NCBI RefSeq assembly: GCF_001437055.1
Contig: NZ_JQBW01000006.1
Coordinates: 1 to 64,000 of the forward strand
Origin: Limosilactobacillus secaliphilus
GTDB lineage: Bacteria; Bacillota; Bacilli; Lactobacillales; Lactobacillaceae
Reading direction: 5' to 3'
DNA length: 64,000 bases
Under the pieces are notes generated by a model, which had not been told where the DNA came from, ran no database searches, and saw nothing but the letters and a program-made list of their open reading frames with translations. The position numbers were made by a program, and so were the translations under genes. This document shows, piece after piece, positions 42,666 to 52,175 of the stretch. The stretch's first letter is position 1. Each line of letters begins with the position of its first letter.

Positions 42666-42667
42666 CA

Positions 42668-42706
42668 AAAAAAGTCGCAGACGAAAAAATTGTCTGCGAC
42701 TTTTTC
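42668..42706. terminator. bidirectional terminator
   Basis: AAAAGTCGCAGAC and GTCTGCGACTTTT form a 13-bp stem with A and T tracts on both sides, between the AEC and cysteine desulfurase genes. Confidence 0.85.
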
Positions 42707-42720
42707 TTTTATCGTAAAAC

Positions 42721-43893
42721 TTAGTCAGCGTTCTTCAACTTCGGAATCAAGTTGGCCAATACATCAATGAGACGATCGATATCCTCACTGGTGTTGGTCA
42801 TCCCTAGGCTAATCCGTAATGATTCAGAAACCCGCGGACTGTTTTTGCCATACATTGCGACCAAGACGTGAGATGGCTCCAGTGAACCAGCCGTGCAAGC
42901 AGAACCAGCAGCGGCAACGACTCCCGCCAAATCCAGGTCCGTCAACAAGGCGTCACTGCGCACGCCCTTAAACCAGATGTTCATTGTCTGTGGCGTCATA
43001 TGGTCATTGTCAAACGCACCATTCAGTTCAAAGTCAATGTCATGCTCTTTCAAGCCCTGAACCAGTTGCTTCTTCAAAGCCCAGTACTTTTCAGCATTCT
43101 TTTGCAACTGGTCGTTTTCAAAGTGCAGTTGAATGGCCTTAGCAAAGGCAGCCGCTTGCGGAACATTCTCCGTACCGGCCCGACGCTTCATTTCCTGATC
43201 GCCACCACGAATCAAGGATGGCAAATTGATGCCGTCACGCCGGTAAAGAAAACCGATCATCTTTGGACCGTTGATCTTGTGGGCGGACGTCGACAGCAGG
43301 TCAATATGGTCTTTCTGCACGTCGATTGGTACTGCCCCATAGCCTTGCACGGCATCCGTGTGGAACCAAGCATTCGAATCCTTCACAATTTCGCCAATTT
43401 CGTGGATCGGCAGGTGGCTGCCCACCTCGTTGTTGACCGTCATGATTGATACCAGGATCGTGTCGTCGGTCAAAGCATCCTTCAACTGTTGCAGATCGAT
43501 TTGTCCATCTTCGTCAACGTCCAGGTAAGTCACCTTGAAGCCATAGTTCTTCTCCAGATCTTCCAATGGGCGCAGGATGGCCTCATGCTCAAACTTGGTC
43601 GTGATAATGTGCTTGCCTAATTTCTGCCGTGCGCGGGCCGTTTGGTAAATGACCGTGTTATCACTTTCGGTCCCACCGCTGGTAATCACGATTTCGTTAT
43701 CATCCGCCGCATTAATCGACTGAGCCATCAGGTGACGACTGTTTTCCAGTGTTTGACGGGCAATCCGGCCGTAATAATTAGTGGTTGACGCGTTGCCCCA
43801 TGAATTCACCATGGCGTCGTCCAAAGCCTGGATCGTTTCCGGAACCATCGGGGTTGTACCAGCATTATCTAAGTAAACTGGGTGCTTATCCAT
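42721..43893 (-). CDS. cysteine desulfurase (NifS/IscS family)
   Basis: 390 residues from MDKHPVYLDNAGTTPM; AGGAGGA lies upstream and the TTG at 43902 is too close to it. PLP-binding Lys is in STSAHKINGPK, with ITSGGTESDN and FHTDAVQGYG. The catalytic Cys is in GSACTAGSLEPSHVL. The enzyme removes sulfur from cysteine for Fe-S clusters or tRNA thiolation. No iscU, sufU or mnmA gene is adjacent, so the partner is unknown; in lactobacilli such genes often serve tRNA 2-thiolation. Confidence 0.9.
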   Translation of the reverse strand: MDKHPVYLDNAGTTPMVPETIQALDDAMVNSWGNASTTNYYGRIARQTLENSRHLMAQSINAADDNEIVITSGGTESDNTVIYQTARARQKLGKHIITTKFEHEAILRPLEDLEKNYGFKVTYLDVDEDGQIDLQQLKDALTDDTILVSIMTVNNEVGSHLPIHEIGEIVKDSNAWFHTDAVQGYGAVPIDVQKDHIDLLSTSAHKINGPKMIGFLYRRDGINLPSLIRGGDQEMKRRAGTENVPQAAAFAKAIQLHFENDQLQKNAEKYWALKKQLVQGLKEHDIDFELNGAFDNDHMTPQTMNIWFKGVRSDALLTDLDLAGVVAAAGSACTAGSLEPSHVLVAMYGKNSPRVSESLRISLGMTNTSEDIDRLIDVLANLIPKLKNAD

Positions 43894-43960
43894 CTTCTTC
43901 AATTCCTCCTACACAGGTGTGTCTCAAACAAAATAATCATAACAGGACTCTGGTCGAAGC

Positions 43961-44872
43961 TCAATCAAAGAGGTTTCTCATGCGGCCATCACGATCAATA
44001 GCAATGGCCTGAATCCCAGCCGTTTGCCGCACCACTTGTTCAATATAGGACCAATCATGCCCAAACAGGATTGAGGTCCAGAGCTCACCCGTGAGCGAAT
44101 CACGGGAGATAATCGATAAACTGGCCAGGTCAGTGGTAAAGGGATAGCCGGTCGTTGGATCCAACAGGTGATGGTAAAAATGGTGGTGAGCGGTAAAGTT
44201 TCGTTGATTGATTCCAGAGGTCACAATGGAACGATCTTTCAGACTAAGTGTCCGAATACATTGTCCCATTGGCTTGGTCGGATCTTGCAGGCCAACCACC
44301 CACGGTCGATTTTGGGCGCGGGCATTGCCACCAATCACGACCACATTGCCGCCCAGATTGATCATGCCGCTGGTCACGCCGTCATGCCGCCAGCCCTTGG
44401 CAATCAAATCCGCAAAGTAGCCTTTCGCTAGTGCGCCTAAGTCGATCTCCATGCCGCTCTTGGCCAAGTACACGCGTGAATGTTGGGCGTCCAAGAAGAT
44501 ATCATGCGGGTCCGTCAACTTCATCTTTTCCTTAATTGCCTGATCAGACGGTAGGTGCGCGTCTTTGAAACCAATGTGCCACAACTTTACCAAGGGGCCA
44601 ATCGCAATATTCAAGTTGCTTTGGTCGAATAGACTGTACCGTTTACCCACTTCGATCAGCCAAAACAGCTCCCGGGGCACGACAACCGCCCTCTTCCCGG
44701 CATTCGCGTTGATTTTCATTAATAGCGACCGGTCATCGTTGGCAGAAAAGACAGCTTCAAAATGGCGCAGCTGTTGAGCCGCCCAGTTCAGCTCTTCGTG
44801 AACGTCACCAGTGCTTTGCTGGATGGTTAGGCTGATGATGGTCCCCATTAACTGTAAATGTTTGGTGGTCAT
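43961..44872 (-). CDS. apbE: FAD:protein FMN transferase
   Basis: 303 residues from MTTKHLQLMGTIISLTIQQ, with GGGAGG 6 nt upstream. ApbE motifs: MGTIISLTI at the N-terminus, GPLVKLW, IDLGALAKGYFAD, GMINLGGNVVVIG and LLDPTTGYP near the end. The enzyme transfers FMN from FAD to Thr or Ser of target flavoproteins. There is no signal peptide or lipobox in the chosen start, so it should act in the cytoplasm, unlike the extracellular FmnA/ApbE lipoproteins. It is divergent from the DUF2252 gene. Confidence 0.88.
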   Translation of the reverse strand: MTTKHLQLMGTIISLTIQQSTGDVHEELNWAAQQLRHFEAVFSANDDRSLLMKINANAGKRAVVVPRELFWLIEVGKRYSLFDQSNLNIAIGPLVKLWHIGFKDAHLPSDQAIKEKMKLTDPHDIFLDAQHSRVYLAKSGMEIDLGALAKGYFADLIAKGWRHDGVTSGMINLGGNVVVIGGNARAQNRPWVVGLQDPTKPMGQCIRTLSLKDRSIVTSGINQRNFTAHHHFYHHLLDPTTGYPFTTDLASLSIISRDSLTGELWTSILFGHDWSYIEQVVRQTAGIQAIAIDRDGRMRNLFD

Positions 44873-44954
44873 AAATAACCTCCCTTGTGCTTCATTGTCT
44901 GCTTGCAAATATGGCCCAACAGCTTACAATTAGAGAAACTATTGGAGGTTTGCT

Positions 44955-46364
44955 ATGCTCGATCAACAACTAGATATTTTTGATTTAAAGAAAATACAGG
45001 TTCGCCATACCAAAGCTGAGTTCGTCAAAATGGGTCAGGCTGCCCAAGCAAAAGTCAGTAGCAAGGCTTTAGCCACGTACCATGACGTCCAGCGTGATCC
45101 TTTGCAATACATTCAGTATACCGAATCCAAGATGATTCAGGAATTGCTGCCTTTGCGCCACGGTCGGATGATGGTCAACCCGTTCACTTTCTACCGCGGT
45201 ACGGCCGAATTGATGGAAGAGGATTTGAAGCATCAGTCACAAAGCCAAGTCCTGACCATTCTCTGTGGTGATGCGCACGTCAACAACTTTGGCTTTTATG
45301 CTTCACCCGAACGTCAGCTCTTGTTTGGGCTCAATGACTTTGACGAAGCACGAATTGGCAACTGGGAAAGCGACTTGAAGCGCCTGTTGGTCAGTGTTGA
45401 ATTAGCCGGTCAGCTCAACGGCTTCTCGCAGGCCAACCTCACCGATTTGATACAGCAGATCACCAAGACCTACCGTCATGCAATCAAGCGCAGCAACCGC
45501 CAGTCTTTGTCACAGATCTATTACTTCCAATTCCAATACCAAAACATGGTCGACATCGTCAAGGAAATGGGTGATGACCATTCAGCCGAACAGCTGGCAA
45601 AAATTCTCCAGAAGATTCTGACCAAAAGCCAGCGCTCCAATTCCGAGCAGATCGTGAAGAAAATGTGTGTCGCAGATGAGAATGGTCACCTGCGTTTCAA
45701 GGATAATGAGCCCCGTGCCCGCCATGTCGGAGCGGTCCGTTATCAAGAAATCTTGAGCGGCTACCGCAAGTATCGTGATAATGCGCGGGAAGACATCCGC
45801 ATTTTCCTTGCCAACTTCGGCGTTGAAGATATCATTCGCTACAGTGTTGGCGTGGGCAGTTTTGGCACACGCTGCTACCTATTGCTCCTGACCGGCAACG
45901 ATGGCAGTCACCTGGTCTTGCAGATCAAGGAGGCACTGCCGCTGCGCTATAACCTGCTTGCCATGCCGGTGAACGCCGCCATTGCTAGTGGTCCGCGTTC
46001 CGGCCGTCGAATCGTAACCGCTCAACGAACCTTGCAGTCATCGTCTGATCCCTTCTTGGCCGCCACTAGTTTTGCTGGTCGTAGTTATTATGTCCGTCAA
46101 TTCCGCGACATGAAGGAATCCATTGATGTCTTAAAACTCGATTTTGAAAGTTACACTCTTTACTGCGAAACCTGTGCTTTATTGCTTGCCACCGCTCACT
46201 ATCGGACGCCGATTGCGCCAATGATCCGTGGCTATCTGAAGCAACAAAAAGCGCTCGACAAAGGATTGGCTCAATGGGCTCTTGCTTATACCAAACAAGT
46301 TGAAAAAGACTATGACTGCTTCGTTCACGCCATCAAGAATGGCCAACTAGCAGCCGTAAAATAA
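44955..46364 (+). CDS. DUF2252 family protein
   Basis: 469 residues. DUF2252 signatures: RMMVNPFTFYRGTAELMEEDL, LCGDAHVNNFGFYASPERQLLFGLNDFDEA (kinase-like HxDxxxxN and Asp residues), VGVGSFGTRCYLLLL and VLQIKEALP, and near the C-terminus YYVRQFRDMK. The family is distantly related to aminoglycoside phosphotransferase-like kinases but no reaction is established. GGAGG precedes the ATG. Confidence 0.85.
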   Translation: MLDQQLDIFDLKKIQVRHTKAEFVKMGQAAQAKVSSKALATYHDVQRDPLQYIQYTESKMIQELLPLRHGRMMVNPFTFYRGTAELMEEDLKHQSQSQVLTILCGDAHVNNFGFYASPERQLLFGLNDFDEARIGNWESDLKRLLVSVELAGQLNGFSQANLTDLIQQITKTYRHAIKRSNRQSLSQIYYFQFQYQNMVDIVKEMGDDHSAEQLAKILQKILTKSQRSNSEQIVKKMCVADENGHLRFKDNEPRARHVGAVRYQEILSGYRKYRDNAREDIRIFLANFGVEDIIRYSVGVGSFGTRCYLLLLTGNDGSHLVLQIKEALPLRYNLLAMPVNAAIASGPRSGRRIVTAQRTLQSSSDPFLAATSFAGRSYYVRQFRDMKESIDVLKLDFESYTLYCETCALLLATAHYRTPIAPMIRGYLKQQKALDKGLAQWALAYTKQVEKDYDCFVHAIKNGQLAAVK

Positions 46365-46374
46365 ACAGCAACAC

Positions 46375-46433
46375 GAAAAACGTGACCAGCCGACAGCAGC
46401 ACTAGTGCCTGCAGGCTTGGGTCACGTTTTTTA
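46375..46433. terminator. bidirectional terminator
   Basis: AAAAACGTGACC and GGTCACGTTTTTT form the outer stem of a long hairpin between the convergent DUF2252 and antiporter genes. Confidence 0.8.
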
Positions 46434-46439
46434 TCGTCG

Positions 46440-48023
46440 TCAATCTTCCAAAATAACGATTTCGGCCATCAAAATCTCTGAATACAAATGGCTCACGATC
46501 GGCATGAACCGCTCTTCTTGTTGCGAAATCGTACTCAGGTATTCTCGTTCTTCCTGAAAGGCCAAACGATAGGCCATTTCCAAGGTGTTGGTTTCAGCCG
46601 CATTCATATCCGGTTGACGCAAAGTCTTGCGGAATGCATAGATGAAGTGGCGCAAAGTGGTCTGACCCATCTGTGCCCGCAAGTCAAAGATGATCTGCCG
46701 CTTCAGTTCATCGGGCAGGTAGATCTGGTTAATGCGGTCAATGGCGTGCTTAACCATCGCCTTGCGGAAATAATTGATCTTCTGTTGAATCTCGTGGGTG
46801 TCCGCCTCTTTGGGCAAAATGAAGCGGAAAACAATGGTTGGTACTAACAGACTCAGGATGATCAGGACTGCTTCAGCCATCAGCACCATTTCAAAATCGG
46901 TCCGTTTAACTGCCGTTTCAGCAACCATGTAGGCTAAAGCGAAGGTCACCGCCCCATGGACACCGCCAAGGGCAAAGACCCACGACGCATGCCAGTCCAT
47001 TTTCATCACGAACTTGCTGTAAACCAAGCGTACCAAGACGTTGCCAAGGTACAAAACCATCCCGACAAACAGCCATGCTCCGGGCGAATGAATGGCCTCA
47101 TTGTGCCGGGTAATCCGGACCAACACTACCCCAAGCATGACGAACACAATGCCGTTCATGATTTCCGTAAAGAGTTCCGTGACCACGTTTGAGTTGGTAA
47201 TTAAACGCGGGTTAGTCAAGCGGCTTCGTTCAGCTTCAGCGTTATGCATGAGTCCGGCACAAACGACGGCGATAATCCCAGAAACGTGGATTGCCTCAGC
47301 CAAGTAGTAGATAAAGAACGGCGTGGCCATGAAGATCACCAGTGCAGGCGTACCATTATAGGACGGATTGTTGCGGATGCTGTCCATGTGCAGGATTGAC
47401 TGTCGAATCAAAATCAACACCATCGCGACTAAGAAACCGACGATCACCCCGCCCACGGCTGAATATAGGAAGTTAGTCAGGGTTTGGGTGAAGTTGATGT
47501 AGCCATTTACATACCAAAGGATCGCCGTATTCAACAGGATCAGGCCGGACGCGTCATTAAACAACGATTCCAGTTTTAAATAAGTGCGTTCCTTTTTCGG
47601 AATCACCAAACCATCAGAAACGGCGTCCGAAGCCGTGGCATCCGTCGGTGTACTGATTGCCGCCAAGATAAAGGCTAGCGGCATGCTCATAATGCCGACC
47701 GCATGGGCCGCAAAACCCGCGACCACATAGCAAGCCAGCACCATGATGATGGTCAGCGACAAAATTTGTTTCCATTTTTTGGCAACTAAATGAAAGCGCG
47801 TCTCCATTCCTTCAAAAAACAGGAGTGGCGCTACCACGATCCCCATGAACAGTTCGGAATGAAAGGCGACGACAGCGTGATTTGAGATGGGAATTAATGC
47901 AAGGCTCATCCCTAAAAACACGTTGATGTAGTTAATTGGGATGGCGTGCAAAAGGTGCCGTTGCAGCATAATCCCAATCACGGCAGCCGCAATGACGACG
48001 CCGGCTGAGAGAATCAGATTCAT
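46440..48023 (-). CDS. CPA1-family Na+/H+ antiporter (NhaP/NhaK type)
   Basis: 527 residues, about 12 membrane segments and a cytoplasmic C-terminal tail of about 140 residues. Conserved elements are PLLFFEGMETRF (TM3), AISTPTDATASDAV (the T-D-x-x-A transport core), ESLFNDASGLILLNTAI (the N-D ion site) and GGVHGAVTFALAY. It exchanges Na+ or K+ for H+ and supports pH and salt homeostasis. GGGGAG precedes the ATG. Confidence 0.9.
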   Translation of the reverse strand: MNLILSAGVVIAAAVIGIMLQRHLLHAIPINYINVFLGMSLALIPISNHAVVAFHSELFMGIVVAPLLFFEGMETRFHLVAKKWKQILSLTIIMVLACYVVAGFAAHAVGIMSMPLAFILAAISTPTDATASDAVSDGLVIPKKERTYLKLESLFNDASGLILLNTAILWYVNGYINFTQTLTNFLYSAVGGVIVGFLVAMVLILIRQSILHMDSIRNNPSYNGTPALVIFMATPFFIYYLAEAIHVSGIIAVVCAGLMHNAEAERSRLTNPRLITNSNVVTELFTEIMNGIVFVMLGVVLVRITRHNEAIHSPGAWLFVGMVLYLGNVLVRLVYSKFVMKMDWHASWVFALGGVHGAVTFALAYMVAETAVKRTDFEMVLMAEAVLIILSLLVPTIVFRFILPKEADTHEIQQKINYFRKAMVKHAIDRINQIYLPDELKRQIIFDLRAQMGQTTLRHFIYAFRKTLRQPDMNAAETNTLEMAYRLAFQEEREYLSTISQQEERFMPIVSHLYSEILMAEIVILED

Positions 48024-48171
48024 TTTATTTAACTCCCCGAAATAATTTTAAATACCATTATATCTAAGCTAATTCAATGTCTCCAGTTTAGCGCTTTTTT
48101 TAGGGTCTTTGCAGTACCGAATTTTTTTGCTAAAATGACGTTTCTAGGTTTTCTCGTAAAACGTTTTAAAA

Positions 48172-48222
48172 GGGTTAGCTAACCTCACATTGTTTGCGAA
48201 GACATTAAAATCGCATTATAAT
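48172..48222 (+). promoter_or_regulatory. promoter with upstream palindrome before amino acid permease
   Basis: TTGCGA (48194-48199) and TATAAT (48217-48222) are separated by 17 nt. A perfect 12-bp palindrome GGTTAGCTAACC (48172-48183) lies 10 nt before the -35 box and could be a regulator site. Confidence 0.6.
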
Positions 48223-48267
48223 TTAATAAGTTACTCTGTAACGTTTGTTAAGGAGATGAGTAATTAT

Positions 48268-49638
48268 ATGGGTCAAAAAGCCAATAAATCCAACCATTTG
48301 GAGCGTGGCTTATCTAACCGTCACGTCCAAATGATTGCTCTTGGTGGTGCCATTGGTACAGGGTTATTCCTTGCCTCTGGCGAATCAATCCATGATGCCG
48401 GTCCGGCGATTCTGATCAGCTACTTAGTCACTGGGATTATCTGTTTCTGGATGATGCGGGCAATGGGCGAAATGATGATGACCGATGTCTCATATGGTTC
48501 GTTCGTTGACCTGATCCACAAGTACTGGAGTCATCAGGCCGGTTTTGTGATCGGCTGGGCATACTGGGCCAGCTGGATTGCAATTGCGATGGCTGAATTA
48601 ACTGCCATCGGTATCTATATCAAATTATGGTTACCGGGCTTGCCGCAATGGGTTCCCGGCCTAATCACATTACTGTTGTTAATCTGCGTGAACTTGATTA
48701 CCGTCAAGGCTTTCGGGGAAGTTGAATTCTGGTTCGCGTTGGTGAAAATCCTGGCAATCATTGCCTTGATTCTGATCGGTGTCTTCATGATGCTCTTCCG
48801 TTTCAAGACCAACGCGGGTTATGCCTCACCTGTAAACTTAGTTAGTCACGGCGGCTTCTTCCCTCGCGGATTGCGCGGTATCATTGTTTCGCTGCCAAAC
48901 GTTGTCTTCGCCTTCTTGGGTGTGGAAATGGTTGGTATGACGGCCGCTGAAACGAAGGACCCCCACGAAGTCATCCCCCGGGCCATCAATAACATTCCGG
49001 TCCGGATCTTGATCTTCTATATCGGGGCTTTAGGCGTGATCATGTGCATCTACCCATGGTTCTTGCTCCATGCTTCCTCAAGTCCATTCGTTATGGTCTT
49101 CAAAGAAACGGGGATTGCCAGTGCTGCGGATATTATTAACTTCGTCGTGATCACCGCGGCGGCTTCATCATGTAACAGTGCCCTGTTCACGACGGGACGG
49201 ATGCTTTCCGAACTGACCGCTAAGTCTGAGAGCAAGCGGGTCCGCTGGTTCAGTCATATTTCAAGTCATTCGGTGCCTAACCACGCGATCATGGTTTCAG
49301 CTTCCTTGATTTTGATTTCCGTTCTGCTCAACTACTTCATTCCAAGTGCCGTCTTCAGCCTGATTTCAGGGATCGCTACTACCAGCTTCCTCTTCATCTG
49401 GGGTTCCATCATGGTTGCCCACCTGAAGTTCCGCCAACAATATCATGGCAAACTGGAATTCAAGACGCCTTGGTATCCTTACTCCGACTACTTGGTAATT
49501 CTCTTCTTCGTCGTGGTTGGGATTACGATGCTCTTGAAGCACACCACGATGATCTCACTCTTTGCTGACTTGGCTTGGTTTGCAATCCTGGTCATCCTGA
49601 GTCATTGGCACAAAGAAATTCCAGCAAAAAAGAAATAA
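48268..49638 (+). CDS. AAT-family amino acid permease
   Basis: 456 residues from MGQKANKSNHLERGLSNRHV; the in-frame ATG at 48256 overlaps the ribosome binding site AAGGAG. Twelve membrane segments. The motif MIALGGAIGTGLFLASG (TM1) and the AETKDPHEVIPRAI loop are classic for AAT-family permeases (AnsP, GabP, LysP, ProY). The substrate cannot be decided from sequence. A good sigma-70 promoter and a palindrome precede it. Confidence 0.88.
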   Translation: MGQKANKSNHLERGLSNRHVQMIALGGAIGTGLFLASGESIHDAGPAILISYLVTGIICFWMMRAMGEMMMTDVSYGSFVDLIHKYWSHQAGFVIGWAYWASWIAIAMAELTAIGIYIKLWLPGLPQWVPGLITLLLLICVNLITVKAFGEVEFWFALVKILAIIALILIGVFMMLFRFKTNAGYASPVNLVSHGGFFPRGLRGIIVSLPNVVFAFLGVEMVGMTAAETKDPHEVIPRAINNIPVRILIFYIGALGVIMCIYPWFLLHASSSPFVMVFKETGIASAADIINFVVITAAASSCNSALFTTGRMLSELTAKSESKRVRWFSHISSHSVPNHAIMVSASLILISVLLNYFIPSAVFSLISGIATTSFLFIWGSIMVAHLKFRQQYHGKLEFKTPWYPYSDYLVILFFVVVGITMLLKHTTMISLFADLAWFAILVILSHWHKEIPAKKK

Positions 49639-49654
49639 GTTTTGAATTGTCAAC

Positions 49655-49696
49655 AACGGCCTTCATCCATTTTGGAATTGAAGGCCGTTTTATTTT
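49655..49696 (+). terminator. terminator after the amino acid permease
   Basis: AACGGCCTTCA and TGAAGGCCGTT form an 11-bp stem followed by TTATTTTG. Confidence 0.8.
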
Positions 49697-49731
49697 GTCC
49701 GAAATTTGGTTGCAAATTAATTCTTGATATG

Positions 49732-49745
49732 CGAACATATGTTCT
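49732..49745. promoter_or_regulatory. LexA (SOS) box
   Basis: CGAACATATGTTCT matches the Gram-positive LexA box CGAACNNNNGTTCG at all but the last base. It lies 9 nt upstream of the 104-residue gene, overlapping the promoter/ribosome binding region. Confidence 0.75.
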
Positions 49746-49754
49746 GGAGGCGGG

Positions 49755-50069
49755 ATGATGATGGACCCATTTAAAGAAGGACGGCGCATTAACGAACGGA
49801 TTGCCAAATATTTCAAGCCCCAGGCGTTTGCCACCCAATACCGGATTGCGGTGGTTTATTACGCGCCAGAAGATGGCTATAATCTATTTTTCGACCTGAC
49901 CCGCACACGGACGTTTTCGCGTTCCATTCCCATCGGTGAGATGACTCATTACGACTTTAAAGATCTAGTGTTGGTCTTGCGCACCATCCGTACTAAATAC
50001 CAATTCACGATGGTCTACCGTAATTTCACGCCTGATCAGTTAAAGGTCTTACGGCGCCAGATTCATTAA
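49755..50069 (+). CDS. uncharacterised small protein under a LexA box
   Basis: 104 residues. Three consecutive ATGs (49755, 49758, 49761) follow GGAGG, and any could be used. The sequence (FKEGRRINERIAKYF, TQYRIAVVYYAPEDGYNLFFDLTRT) looks like a small alpha/beta protein, basic at the C-terminus. No family was recognised. The LexA box upstream predicts induction by DNA damage. Confidence 0.75.
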   Translation: MMMDPFKEGRRINERIAKYFKPQAFATQYRIAVVYYAPEDGYNLFFDLTRTRTFSRSIPIGEMTHYDFKDLVLVLRTIRTKYQFTMVYRNFTPDQLKVLRRQIH

Positions 50070-50083
50070 TCAATTTAGGCAAC

Positions 50084-50114
50084 AAAAAAACGGGCTGCAT
50101 TGCTGCAGTCCGTT
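50084..50114 (-). terminator. terminator of the tRNA-Gln gene
   Basis: On the minus strand ACGGACTGCA and TGCAGCCCGT form a stem followed by TTTTTTT. It starts 7 nt past the tRNA 3' end. Confidence 0.8.
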
Positions 50115-50120
50115 AAGGAG

Positions 50121-50192
50121 TTGGGCTAGCTGGATTCGAACCAGCGCATGACGGTACCAAAAACCGTTGCCTTACCGCTTGGCTATAGCCCA
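50121..50192 (-). tRNA. tRNA-Gln (anticodon UUG)
   Basis: 72 nt cloverleaf on the minus strand. Acceptor TGGGCTA pairs with TAGCCCA. The anticodon stem ACGGT/ACCGT encloses the loop TTTTGGT with anticodon TTG. The T arm GCTGG-TTCGAAT-CCAGC is perfect. CCA is not encoded. Confidence 0.96.
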
Positions 50193-50340
50193 ATGATTGC
50201 CTTTCGACAACAGTATTAATATATCATTATTTTCTCCGAATGGCAAGTCAACAATAATGAAAAAAAGTTCTTACGAAAAGAATAATTGTCTGGTATAGTA
50301 ATCAATCGTTGGCTTAAAAAAGAATGGAGGAATTGATTTT

Positions 50341-51759
50341 ATGGACACAACTATGAACGCTAATGTACGCCTTCAACCGCGCGTCCAAGTCCACCATCCC
50401 AAGCTCGCGATGGTAAGTATGATGTTAGGAGCCTTTGTCGGTATGTTCAGTGAAACCTCATTGAACATTGCCCTGCCCCAACTCATGGCCGAGCTGCACG
50501 TTAGTCAGTCTAGTATTCAATGGCTGGTGACTGGCTACATGTTAGTCATTGGTATCATCTTGCCACTTTCAAGTATCTTAACGAAATGGTTCAGTACCCG
50601 GCAGATCATTATTTTTGGTCTCTGTGACTTCACCCTTGGTGCCATCATCTCAGCAATGGGTAACATGTTCGGCATGGTCTTACTCGGCCGGATGATCCAG
50701 GGAATTGGTACCGGACTGATTTTGCCGTTGATGTTTACGGTGGTTATGCAAATCTTCCCACCACAAAAGATTGGTGCGGTAATGGGCATGTGTGCACTGG
50801 TCATCATGTTTGCACCAGCCATCGGTCCTACTTTGACCGGGTTGATTCTCAAAGCCGCTTCCTGGCACTGGATTTTCTGGTCATTTGTACCCTTCTTGCT
50901 GATTGCCTTGGTTTTCGCAATCACGTCACTGGAAAACGTCAATGAATTAACCAAGCCGCATGTAGACTTCTTATCGATTGTGGAATCAATCATTGGTTTT
51001 AGCGGATTGATCGGTGGCGTCAGTTTAGCAAGTCGCGATGGTTGGACATCCGTCTCCGTGATTGCTTGCTTATTGATCGCCCTGATTTCTCTGGGACTGT
51101 ACTGCTATCGTCAGATCCATTTGGAAAGCCCAATCTTGAATCTGCGGATCTTCAAGTACCGTGATTTCCGGATCGGCGCCATCATCGTGATGGTTGACTT
51201 TGCCATTATTTTGTCCGCAATGTACCTGCTGCCACAATACATCCAAAACGGTTTGCTACTGCCCGTTGCCTTAACGGGGATCATCATGCTGCCCGGTGGG
51301 GTCATCAACGCCTTGACTTCCGCTTTTGCCGGCCGGATCTACGACAATACCGGTGCCAAATTACCGGCACGGTTAGGTATGCTGATTGCCTTAGTCGGCG
51401 TCATCTTGCTGCTCTTTGCCAATGACCATGCCAGTGTGGGCTACGTTATCTTTGCCCATGTTGTCTTGATGATCGGCTGCCCACTGGCAATGTCACCGGC
51501 CCAAACTAGCGCTCTGAATGCACTTAGTGGTCGTGAAGCTAGCGATGGCAGTACGATTTTGAACACCATGCAACAAATCATTGGGGCCTTGGCAACTGCC
51601 CTGGCAACCAGCTTCCTGGAAATAGGTCGTCTCAGTGCTAATGGCACTAGTCATGCCTACGCATTCACCAACGGGGTCCACTTCGGTCTTTACTTCACCT
51701 TGGCCCTTGTTGTCATCGGCTTATTGGCCAGCATGCAAATCAAGGACAATGGTCGCTAA
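50341..51759 (+). CDS. DHA2-family MFS multidrug exporter
   Basis: 472 residues with 14 predicted membrane segments. EmrB/QacA features: SETSLNIALPQLMAELHVS, WLVTGYMLVIGIILPLSSILTKWFSTRQ and GRMIQGIGTGLILPLM, and motif C around MFAPAIGPTLTGLI. It probably exports hydrophobic drugs with H+ antiport. AATGGAGG precedes the ATG. No divergent TetR regulator is present. Confidence 0.9.
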   Translation: MDTTMNANVRLQPRVQVHHPKLAMVSMMLGAFVGMFSETSLNIALPQLMAELHVSQSSIQWLVTGYMLVIGIILPLSSILTKWFSTRQIIIFGLCDFTLGAIISAMGNMFGMVLLGRMIQGIGTGLILPLMFTVVMQIFPPQKIGAVMGMCALVIMFAPAIGPTLTGLILKAASWHWIFWSFVPFLLIALVFAITSLENVNELTKPHVDFLSIVESIIGFSGLIGGVSLASRDGWTSVSVIACLLIALISLGLYCYRQIHLESPILNLRIFKYRDFRIGAIIVMVDFAIILSAMYLLPQYIQNGLLLPVALTGIIMLPGGVINALTSAFAGRIYDNTGAKLPARLGMLIALVGVILLLFANDHASVGYVIFAHVVLMIGCPLAMSPAQTSALNALSGREASDGSTILNTMQQIIGALATALATSFLEIGRLSANGTSHAYAFTNGVHFGLYFTLALVVIGLLASMQIKDNGR

Positions 51760-51801
51760 TCTTTAACATGCTATACTGAACATGTTTAGCAAGTTAAAGA
51801 A

Positions 51802-52059
51802 GTGACTGAATTGAGTAAACACAAGATAACAACTGACAGTAATTATTTCGACAGCCGCTATGCTGGTGAAGATCGCGATGACAATAATGCCAACGAGTTA
51901 AGCGTTCAACCAGACGGCGGTGATGAGAAGCGCCTGAGTCTCCTGCTGACCAACTGGGACGCAGACGGGCACGAATTTGATAATACTTTCTCCCTGACCA
52001 AAGAGGAGGCTCGGCTGCTGGGTTCCCTGTTAACCAGTTGGGGACAAGATGAACGTTAA
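51802..52059 (+). CDS. small acidic hypothetical protein
   Basis: 85 residues if it starts at GTG 51802; TTG 51811 is an alternative and no ATG is suitable. The C-terminal half LSLLLTNWDADGHEFDNTFSLTKEEARLLGSLLTSWG looks folded. A TATACT box lies about 26 nt upstream. No family was recognised. A terminator follows. Confidence 0.6.
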   Translation: MTELSKHKITTDSNYFDSRYAGEDRDDNNANELSVQPDGGDEKRLSLLLTNWDADGHEFDNTFSLTKEEARLLGSLLTSWGQDER

Positions 52060-52073
52060 ACTGTCATCAGAAA

Positions 52074-52112
52074 TAAAGCACATGATCGTATCTTCGACCA
52101 TGTGCTTTTTCA
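52074..52112 (+). terminator. terminator after the small acidic gene
   Basis: AAAGCACATG and CATGTGCTTT form a 10-bp stem followed by TT and more T residues. Confidence 0.85.
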
Positions 52113-52175
52113 GTTGGCTAATTGGAAGTGCATGTTAGAATGTTACTAACTTTGTCACTGAAAAGGAGTCTTGCA

